NCBI GenBank assembly: GCA_020631295.1
Contig: JAHDHN010000035.1
Span: 1-12,099 of the forward strand
Length of the DNA: 12,099 nt
Direction: 5' to 3'
DNA from: Rickettsiales bacterium
GTDB taxonomy: Bacteria; Pseudomonadota; Alphaproteobacteria; Rickettsiales; UBA8987
Shown here: in pieces, positions 7,089 through 12,099 of the stretch
Layout: each line of letters begins with the position of its first letter
How positions within the stretch are numbered: position 1 is the first letter of the stretch
The notes under the pieces: model-generated
The model's input: only the letters and a program-made list of their open reading frames with translations
Databases searched by the model: none
Told to the model about the DNA's origin: nothing
Made by a program: the position numbers and the translations under genes

Positions 7089-8318
7089 CTATTGAGCAGC
7101 AGATTCCATCACTTGATTTAATGCTAGCATGGCCTGCATTGCATTTAACTTACCAATTTGTGGCGGCTGCCCATTCTCCATAGATACAGTAAAGGCAAGA
7201 TCATCACCATCCACATCACCAATTTGCTCTAATAGCTGCACAATAGAGCCTGCCAACTCTTGAGAAAATACAGGCAAGCTACGCAAACCGTTTAACTCTT
7301 CCTCACTAAACAAAGCCGGGCTGCTATTTGGCAGATCTGCAATTACACCATAAAAAGACTGTATAGCGGTAATAAAGTCAGCATAATCATCCATACGCAC
7401 ATTTGCAGATCCCGAAGGCACGCTAAACGCATTTGCACGTGTAGCCTTGCCATCAATATGGAAAGCATATTCATCATTTTCTAACGTAAAATCGTTTAGC
7501 TTGAATATATTCTCGCCACCTTCTTTTACATCCATTTCCATATCGAATACTAGAGTTGAAGGCAGTATATCCGTGTTTAAAATATTAGTCATTAACGTGT
7601 TTAAAGCCTCAAAATCAGAACCAAGATCAGAATAAAGACCCATTGCACTCAGATACTTTTCTTCGTCTATAATTTCCATATCTTCTATGGCATAGCGAAT
7701 AGTATAACTGCCTGGTGTGCCAGACACAGCTTTTTCAAAGCCAAGGTCAACAAACACATCAATACCGCCAATTTTGCTTACCTTCTCATTATTAATATAA
7801 CTATCAAGCTTATCTGCATCGACAGCAATATATTTCACTTCATTTTCGATTAATGTATCAAGATCTGTTGGCAGTGCATCGCCAAATAACACTGTTTTCC
7901 ACAATGCCTTTTTTAGGCCTATGGTTACTTCTAAATCAGTCTTTGTAAGATTATCGACATCTTCTTCTAAAGCCGGATACATTCCCGTCATTTCATCACA
8001 AAAATCTAACTCTATTTTAGCAGAAAATAACGGAAACTTTGCCGTAAGCTCATCACATTCCATACGCGACACTGGCATTTGGAAAGAAGAAGCTTCCAAC
8101 GCAACATCTTCAAACTCAACTGTGTAAGAGAAAGGAAAACCACCCACTTTGTAATTCTCATAACTTAACGAAACATCGTCTATAGTCACTGGTGAAGCAG
8201 GAATTATGCTAGCAAGCTGCTCTTCAATTTCACCTTTTTTAACAAACCACAATGCGGTGTATCCCACAATTGCGGCCAGCAATAAAACAATAATCCCAAT
8301 TTTCAGTGTTTTTCCCAT
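7089..8318 (-). CDS. DUF2125-like membrane-anchored protein
   Basis: The function is unknown. The 409-residue protein starts with an uncleaved-looking membrane anchor (residues about 4-26, LKIGIIVLLLAAIVGYTALWF) after a short Lys-containing head. The rest is a large acidic domain, rich in alternating hydrophobic residues, that should lie in the periplasm. The stretch LSYENYKVGGFPFSYTVEFEDVALE is what I recall at the start of DUF2125 proteins, which are common and conserved in alphaproteobacteria and often have this length. The repetitive beta-like pattern would fit a lipid- or envelope-linked role, but that is inference. No lipobox cysteine follows the hydrophobic segment. The gene starts 15 bases after fdx, preceded by AAAAGGA, so it is probably read with the ISC operon. 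A functional link to iron-sulfur assembly is not shown. Confidence 0.7.
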   Translation of the reverse strand: MGKTLKIGIIVLLLAAIVGYTALWFVKKGEIEEQLASIIPASPVTIDDVSLSYENYKVGGFPFSYTVEFEDVALEASSFQMPVSRMECDELTAKFPLFSAKIELDFCDEMTGMYPALEEDVDNLTKTDLEVTIGLKKALWKTVLFGDALPTDLDTLIENEVKYIAVDADKLDSYINNEKVSKIGGIDVFVDLGFEKAVSGTPGSYTIRYAIEDMEIIDEEKYLSAMGLYSDLGSDFEALNTLMTNILNTDILPSTLVFDMEMDVKEGGENIFKLNDFTLENDEYAFHIDGKATRANAFSVPSGSANVRMDDYADFITAIQSFYGVIADLPNSSPALFSEEELNGLRSLPVFSQELAGSIVQLLEQIGDVDGDDLAFTVSMENGQPPQIGKLNAMQAMLALNQVMESAAQ

Positions 8319-8333
8319 TGTCTTTTTCCTTTT

Positions 8334-8666
8334 CTATACAGACATGTTACGTGTGGCTTCTGGCAGCTTCACGGTGATACCGTCCAAGCTATCATTCACC
8401 ATAATTTGGCAGCCAAGGCGGCTGGTATGCGTTAAGCCAAAGGCCAAATCCAGCATATCTTCTTCATCTTCACTTGCCTCTGGCAAAGCGTTAAATACCG
8501 ATTCATCTTCAATAATAATATGGCAGGTGGAGCAGGCCAATGAGCCTTCACATGCACCTTCCAATGAAATATCGTTTTTATGCGCCACTTCTAAAATAGA
8601 GGTGCCATTTTCGGCTTCCACAGCCTTCACTTCACCGTCTGGATATTTAAAATTGATTACCGTCAT
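8334..8666 (-). CDS. fdx: ISC-type [2Fe-2S] ferredoxin
   Basis: This adrenodoxin-like ferredoxin supplies electrons for iron-sulfur cluster building on IscU. It has 110 residues, the usual size. The cluster ligands are Cys39, Cys45 and Cys48 in CEGSLACSTC, plus Cys86 in SRLGCQ. The acidic helix EASEDEEDMLDLAFGL (63-78) is the partner-binding face typical of ISC ferredoxins and distinguishes it from plant-type ferredoxins. The ATG overlaps the hscA stop by four bases (ATGA), so the two are translationally coupled. It is the last classical isc gene here. No iscX is seen, and the DUF2125-like gene comes next. Confidence 0.96.
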   Translation of the reverse strand: MTVINFKYPDGEVKAVEAENGTSILEVAHKNDISLEGACEGSLACSTCHIIIEDESVFNALPEASEDEEDMLDLAFGLTHTSRLGCQIMVNDSLDGITVKLPEATRNMSV

Positions 8667-10459
8667 CCTAATTTCTCTTCCACTTCATTAATGGTTTCGC
8701 CTTGTAGCATGGTGCCCACGGCATGGTTTACACGCGCCTCCACAAACGGCCCAAGCAGGCCTTCCAGCGTGTGCGTGGCGGTATCTATAGCATCTCTGCT
8801 GCTCTCTGCAAGCAAGGATTCCATTGTCTGCAAGTGCCCACGGATACGTGCTTGATATTCCTCAGAAATCAAGAATCCTTCCTTCTCTAACGCCGATTCT
8901 GTGGCCTCCATCATGCGGCGCGCCTCTACCCGCGCTTCTTGCAACAAGCGTTGCAGAATATCATCCTTGGCATGCTTCATGCTCTCATGCAGCATGGCTT
9001 CCACCTCTTCTGGCGCCAACCCATAGCTGGGTTTGATGGCAATATCTTGCCGCACACCTGAGGTAGTCTCTTCTGCTGATACAGTCAGCAGCCCATCCGC
9101 ATCCAAGGCAAAGGTTACCTCCACCTTCGCCGCACCCGCAGGCATAGGCGGAATACCACGCAGCTCAAACTGCGCTAAAGAGCGGCAATCTGCTACCATC
9201 TCTCGCTCACCTTGCACCACATGAATTTGCATACCGGTTTGATTATCTTGATAAGTGGTAAATTCCTGCCGCACTACTGCTGGGACGCTGCTATTGCGCC
9301 CAATCAACACCTCCACCAAGCCGCCCATGGTCTCTAGCCCTAAGGATAAAGGCGTTACATCTAACAGCAATGTATCGCTACCATGTGATAATGCATGTGC
9401 CTGCAAGGCTGCGCCTTGTGCCACCACACGGTCCGGGTCCACTTCACGCAGGCCAGGCTTGCCGGTGAATGCTTCCACCGCCTGTTGCACCGCACGCAAG
9501 CGTGTGCTGCCACCCACCAGCACCGTATCGTTAATATCTGCTGCAGTGGCATCTGCATCTTTCAACACTGCCTCAAATGTATGTATGGTGGAGGCAATAA
9601 GCGGCGCTATCAGGGCATTAAATGCATCGGCATCCAAGCTCCAGCCCTGCCCTTCATAGCGCTCATGCTCAGCAAAATGCTCTTTTATACGGCGTGCTTC
9701 TTGTTGAGATAACTCTACACCATGCTGCTCACGTATATAGGCCTGCAACATAATATCCACATCATCACCGCCCAAGGCCGTGTTACCGCCGGTAGACAGC
9801 ACCTGAAACACACCTTTCTCTAATTTCAGCAAGGATACATCAAATGTACCACCGCCCAAATCATACATCGCATAAAGTCCTTCAGCACCGGAATCCAAAC
9901 CATAGGCCAGTGCCGCTGCCGTAGGCTCATTCACCAGGCGCAATACTTCTAATCCTGCTAGCTGGGCAGCATCCTTGGTAGCTTGGCGTGCTGCATCATC
10001 AAAATAGGCCGGCACGGTAATTACCGCCTTGCGGACGTCTTGTTGCAAATGATCCGTCGCTAGCTTGACTAAGAACTTTATAATTTCTGCTGAAATTTCC
10101 ACCGGCGTGCGCAACACACCATCTGTGTCCAATGCCACGCTGTTGCCCTTGGCCGCAAGCGGATATGGGTAGCTTGCCTGCAACTCATCTGCATCATCCT
10201 GCGACTTACCCATCAAGCGCTTGATGGAATGAATGGCCTGACTGTGCACTAAGGCCGCCTGCCCTGCTTTTGCTGCATCACCTTCATAGGCCACCACAGA
10301 CGGAACAAGCGAACTGCCGAACTCAGGATCTTGAAAGAACGCCACAGCACCCTCTTGCACAAGCCCCACCAGCGAATGGGTGGTACCCAAATCAATACCA
10401 ATCACCAACTCTGTTTCACTTGCCTGCTGCGTGCCTGGCTCTGTAATATCAATCAGCAT
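8663..10459 (-). CDS. hscA: Fe-S assembly Hsp70 chaperone HscA
   Basis: HscA is a specialised Hsp70 that, with HscB, binds the LPPVK motif of IscU and uses ATP to drive cluster release to target proteins. At 598 residues it is slightly shorter than E. coli HscA (616). The ATPase domain shows GIDLGTTHS (21-29), NEPTAAALAYG (177-187), DLGGGTFDVS (200-209) and VLVGGSTR (313-320). The interdomain linker and start of the substrate domain are LLLDVTPLSLGLETMGG (364-380), followed by a beta domain and a helical lid ending at EVEEKLG. Its position between hscB and fdx separates it from DnaK. AGAGG lies eight bases before ATG 10459. A palindromic repeat fills most of the 132-base gap to hscB. The 3' end overlaps fdx by four bases. 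Confidence 0.97.
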   Translation of the reverse strand: MLIDITEPGTQQASETELVIGIDLGTTHSLVGLVQEGAVAFFQDPEFGSSLVPSVVAYEGDAAKAGQAALVHSQAIHSIKRLMGKSQDDADELQASYPYPLAAKGNSVALDTDGVLRTPVEISAEIIKFLVKLATDHLQQDVRKAVITVPAYFDDAARQATKDAAQLAGLEVLRLVNEPTAAALAYGLDSGAEGLYAMYDLGGGTFDVSLLKLEKGVFQVLSTGGNTALGGDDVDIMLQAYIREQHGVELSQQEARRIKEHFAEHERYEGQGWSLDADAFNALIAPLIASTIHTFEAVLKDADATAADINDTVLVGGSTRLRAVQQAVEAFTGKPGLREVDPDRVVAQGAALQAHALSHGSDTLLLDVTPLSLGLETMGGLVEVLIGRNSSVPAVVRQEFTTYQDNQTGMQIHVVQGEREMVADCRSLAQFELRGIPPMPAGAAKVEVTFALDADGLLTVSAEETTSGVRQDIAIKPSYGLAPEEVEAMLHESMKHAKDDILQRLLQEARVEARRMMEATESALEKEGFLISEEYQARIRGHLQTMESLLAESSRDAIDTATHTLEGLLGPFVEARVNHAVGTMLQGETINEVEEKLG

Positions 10460-10486
10460 GGTTTATACCTCTTTTATATTTCCCCT

Positions 10487-10571
10487 CGTCATCCCACGGC
10501 GTGTCCGTGGGATCTCCTGCCAATTGCCGTATTCTTACAGGGAGATTCCATGGATAAACCATGGAATGACG
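10487..10571. repeat. Intergenic palindromic repeat, copy 2 (hscB-hscA gap)
   Basis: This 85-base element is bounded by CGTCAT (10487-10492) and its inverse ATGACG (10566-10571). Each end holds a perfect hairpin with a 9-base stem and 5-base loop: ATCCCACGG/CCGTGGGAT (10491-10499/10505-10513, loop CGTGT) and ATTCCATGG/CCATGGAAT (10545-10553/10559-10567, loop ATAAA). It fills the only sizeable gap between hscB and hscA. The structure resembles mobile palindromic intergenic elements of alphaproteobacteria. Coding capacity was not evident. Confidence 0.88.
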
Positions 10572-10591
10572 TATTAAAATTGGTTAGCGTT

Positions 10592-11017
10592 TTATCCCAC
10601 CTTCTTCAAATAGGTCAAGCGCAACACATGCTGTGCTGCTGCTTCAAATTGTTGCTCTGTTACCGCGCGTTGCAGTGCTTCTCTTGTTTCTTGCAGGGCC
10701 TTTTCTAAGCCGCTCACATTGCCCTCACGCATCTCCATTGCTTCTAACAATATTGCTTGAGATGGCTGTGTTTTTTCCACATTCACATCATGCAGCTGCA
10801 ACAAATAACGTGCGCGTGCAAGCTCATCCGACAATGTTTCATACGCAGTGTTAATCGCAGCTGCCATTTGCGCAGCCGCCATGCGTGCGATGGGGTCTTT
10901 ACCTGTTTGCGCATCGGGGTGATGCTGCTGCATTAGCTGCTTAAAGGAACGCTCTAGCGCTTGCTCATCTATGTCTAATGACGGCTGAAGGCCAAATAAA
11001 GTGAAGTAGTTATTCAT
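10592..11017 (-). CDS. hscB: Fe-S assembly J-domain co-chaperone HscB
   Basis: HscB is the J-protein that brings IscU to HscA and stimulates its ATPase. It has 141 residues, shorter than E. coli HscB (171). The N-terminal J domain opens with MNNYFTLFGLQPSLDID, carries the essential His33-Pro34-Asp35 motif in QQHHPDA, and continues with INTAYETLSDELARARYLLQLHDV. The C-terminal three-helix part (about 85-141: LLEAMEMRE, LEKALQETREALQRA, FEAAAQHVLRLTYLKKV) is the IscU-binding region. No clear Shine-Dalgarno sequence precedes ATG 11017. A short inverted repeat (TAGTTA/TAACTA, 11007-11012 and 11024-11029) brackets the start. Repeats lie on both sides of the gene, so its transcript region is unlike the tightly packed rest of the operon. 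Confidence 0.95.
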   Translation of the reverse strand: MNNYFTLFGLQPSLDIDEQALERSFKQLMQQHHPDAQTGKDPIARMAAAQMAAAINTAYETLSDELARARYLLQLHDVNVEKTQPSQAILLEAMEMREGNVSGLEKALQETREALQRAVTEQQFEAAAQHVLRLTYLKKVG

Positions 11018-11037
11018 AGCATGTAACTATATAGCAG

Positions 11038-11121
11038 CGTCATACCGCGGCTTGACCGCGGTATCCAGGGTTACAACACTAGATCTCTCTTGGTCGCCCT
11101 GGACCCTCGCTTTCGCAAGGG
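11038..11121. repeat. Intergenic palindromic repeat, copy 3 (iscA-hscB gap)
   Basis: It begins with CGTCAT (11038-11043), as copy 2 does, and has the same perfect 9-base stem with 5-base loop: ATACCGCGG/CCGCGGTAT (11042-11050/11056-11064, loop CTTGA). Next come CCAGGG (11065-11070), complementary to CCCTGG (11097-11102), and a terminal hairpin CCCTCGCTTTCGCAAGGG (11104-11121) identical to that of copy 1. It thus joins the left half of copy 2 with the right half of copy 1. It lies between the hscB start and the iscA stop. Confidence 0.88.
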
Positions 11122-11144
11122 TTACATTACATTCAAATATTGAT

Positions 11145-11477
11145 TTACACATGGAACGATTCACCGCAGCCGCATTTACCCTTTTCATTAGGGTTCTCAA
11201 ACACAAAACCAGAGCGCAATTTTTCTTCACGATAATCCATCTCAGAGCCAAGCAGATACATCATAGCCTTTGGGTCAATAATCACCCGCACGCCCTTTTC
11301 TTCCACCACCTCGTCATATTGGCCCACATCATCGGCATACTCGATTACATACTCCAAGCCAGAGCATCCGCCCTTCTTCACGCCCACACGCACACCTTCA
11401 GACGCTTGATTACGACTATTCAGCAACGTTTTTACACGCTCTGCGGCAGCATCGGATATGGTAATAGGTGCCTGCAT
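11145..11477 (-). CDS. iscA: A-type Fe-S carrier protein IscA
   Basis: IscA receives or carries iron-sulfur clusters from the ISC machinery to client proteins, mainly [4Fe-4S] ones. It has 110 residues with the HesB/IscA fold. The three ligand cysteines are Cys38 in KKGGCSGLEY, and Cys102 and Cys104 in KCGCGESF at the C terminus. VIIDPKAMMYLLGSEMDY is the usual family core. It sits 12 bases after iscU in the same operon, and its ATG has only weak ribosome-binding sequence, so coupling to iscU translation is plausible. The context makes IscA likelier than ErpA or SufA. After its stop, a repeat element separates it from hscB. Confidence 0.95.
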   Translation of the reverse strand: MQAPITISDAAAERVKTLLNSRNQASEGVRVGVKKGGCSGLEYVIEYADDVGQYDEVVEEKGVRVIIDPKAMMYLLGSEMDYREEKLRSGFVFENPNEKGKCGCGESFHV

Positions 11478-11489
11478 GAAGAGTAACGC

Positions 11490-11873
11490 TTAGCCTTGGT
11501 TTTTATCTTTATAATCGTCCACAGCGGCTTTGATGGCATCTTCCGCCAACATAGAGCAATGGATTTTCACTGGCGGCAAAGAAAGATGCTCTGCAATCTC
11601 CGTGTTCTTGATTTCAGATGCCTCATCCACTGTTTTGCCTTTAATCCACTCTGTTGCCAACGAGCTGGATGCAATGGCCGAACCACAACCAAATGTTTTG
11701 AACTTTGCTTGCTCAATCACACCATTGTCATTCACCTGGATTTGCAATTTCATCACATCACCACAGGCAGGCGCGCCCACAAGGCCCGTGCCCACTTGCT
11801 TGTCTTCTTGATCCAAGCTACCCACATTGCGCGGATTTTCGTAATGATCAATCACTTCCTTACTATATGCCAT
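11490..11873 (-). CDS. iscU: Fe-S cluster scaffold protein IscU
   Basis: IscU is the scaffold on which sulfur from IscS and iron are assembled into [2Fe-2S] clusters. The 127 residues hold every key site: Cys37 and Asp39 in GAPACGDVM, Cys63 in FGCGSAIASSS, His105-Cys106, and the HscA recognition motif LPPVK at 99-103. The start MAYSKEVIDHYENPRNVGS is highly typical. AGGAG lies seven bases before ATG 11873. The 79-base gap to iscS is larger than needed and holds two tandem palindromes, so iscU may have its own control point. iscA follows 12 bases after the stop. Confidence 0.97.
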   Translation of the reverse strand: MAYSKEVIDHYENPRNVGSLDQEDKQVGTGLVGAPACGDVMKLQIQVNDNGVIEQAKFKTFGCGSAIASSSLATEWIKGKTVDEASEIKNTEIAEHLSLPPVKIHCSMLAEDAIKAAVDDYKDKNQG

Positions 11874-11901
11874 GTTCGTTCTCCTTTTTCTCTCTTTTTT
11901 A

Positions 11902-11922
11902 AACTATGTAAAAAACATAGTT
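11902..11922. promoter_or_regulatory. Candidate operator palindrome, site A (iscS-iscU gap)
   Basis: AACTA (11902-11906) and TAGTT (11918-11922) are separated by 11 bases. With inner bases the arms extend to AAACTATGT/ACATAGTTT, a perfect 9-base stem (11901-11909/11915-11923) around AAAAA. It lies in the 79-base gap before iscU. It may be a dimeric regulator site or, in RNA, a hairpin in the iscS-iscU message. In the minus-strand transcript it is followed by A-rich, not U-rich, sequence, so it is not a classical terminator. A link to IscR is only a guess. Confidence 0.5.
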
Positions 11923-11923
11923 T

Positions 11924-11944
11924 AACTATGTATAATACCTAGTT
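11924..11944. promoter_or_regulatory. Candidate operator palindrome, site B (iscS-iscU gap)
   Basis: This site has the same layout as site A, AACTA-11 bases-TAGTT (11924-11928 and 11940-11944). Read on the minus strand the two sites agree at 18 of 21 positions. Their centres are 22 bases apart, about two helix turns, so two dimers could bind the same face of DNA. The inner arms of site B have one mismatch. A TATTAT or TATACA element on the minus strand overlaps it and could be a -10 box, but I see no good -35 partner. Confidence 0.5.
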
Positions 11945-11952
11945 TACTCTTT

Positions 11953-12099
11953 CTAATGATGTGCCCATTCAATCTTACTGATATCAATACCCTGCTGATG
12001 CATTTCCCATAGCGGGCTCATATCACGTAATTTTTGTACATTGCTGTTCACAATCTCAATTGCCTTTTGTACTTCTGCTTCTGTGGTGAAGCGGCCAAT
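11953..12099 (-). CDS. iscS: Cysteine desulfurase IscS, C-terminal end (partial)
   Basis: Only the last 48 residues and a TAG stop lie in the window; the gene continues beyond position 12099. IscS is the pyridoxal-phosphate enzyme that takes sulfur from cysteine and passes it to IscU. The visible end reads IGRFTTEAEVQ, then LRDMSPLWEMHQQGIDISK and finally IEWAHH. The GRFTTE start, SPLWEM and the IEWAHH ending are the hallmark C terminus of group I desulfurases of the ISC system. The active-site cysteine loop and the lysine lie outside the window. Position and strand directly before iscU agree. Confidence 0.95.
   Translation of the reverse strand: MGRFTTEAEVQKAIEIVNSNVQKLRDMSPLWEMHQQGIDISKIEWAHH

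Noticed and set aside
7077..7090. GGGAAG/CTTCCC-like palindrome after the DUF2125-like gene as a terminator.
   Set aside because: The arms leave almost no loop and no T-run follows on the minus strand.
8206..8691. A 161-residue plus-strand frame across the fdx/DUF2125 junction.
   Set aside because: It is antisense to two well-supported genes, with no family signature or ribosome site.
11874..11900. The T-rich run before iscU as a terminator U-tract.
   Set aside because: In the direction of isc transcription this is an A/G-rich leader holding the iscU ribosome site, not a U-tract.
11931..11936. A perfect TATAAT on the plus strand.
   Set aside because: It lies inside a palindrome, has no -35 partner at the right distance, and would transcribe antisense into iscS.

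Overview
This window looks like the chromosome of an alphaproteobacterium of moderate GC (about half G+C in most genes). The evidence is a DivK-PleD pair in one operon, a DUF2125-type protein, a short DUF6111-type membrane protein beside the CCA-adding enzyme, and a complete iscS-iscU-iscA-hscB-hscA-fdx cluster. Small palindromic repeats between genes recall those of Rickettsiales and related host-associated lineages. The sequence alone does not settle the genus.

Left part (1-1583): a 184-base region without a gene carries a hairpin repeat. It is followed on the minus strand by a short two-helix membrane protein overlapping cca (tRNA CCA-adding enzyme). Middle left (1620-4758, plus strand): dapB (lysine/diaminopimelate synthesis), then a hybrid kinase-like protein that seems to have lost its phosphorylatable histidine and ATP-binding boxes but keeps an intact receiver domain. 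A NarL/LuxR response regulator is coupled to it by a 4-base overlap. A small AT-rich gene of unknown function follows.

Middle right (4779-8318, minus strand): divK and pleD overlap by 4 bases. The ruvX (yqgF) gene follows pleD in the same frame, separated only by the pleD stop codon, and must start at TTG. Upstream of divK is a DUF2125-like membrane-anchored protein that abuts fdx.

Right part (8334-12099, minus strand): the ISC iron-sulfur assembly operon, in transcription order iscS (3' end only), iscU, iscA, hscB, hscA, fdx. IscS supplies sulfur to the scaffold IscU. HscA/HscB recognise the IscU LPPVK motif and promote cluster transfer. IscA is an A-type carrier and Fdx an electron donor. 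Two repeat elements interrupt this otherwise compact operon on either side of hscB. The iscS-iscU gap holds two near-identical tandem palindromes that look like a paired operator.

Most of the window is ordinary housekeeping sequence. The items most worth a second look are the twin palindromes at 11902-11944, the pseudokinase/response-regulator pair at 2462-4296, the covarying hairpins of the repeat family, the AT-rich orphan gene at 4321-4758, and the in-phase pleD/ruvX junction.
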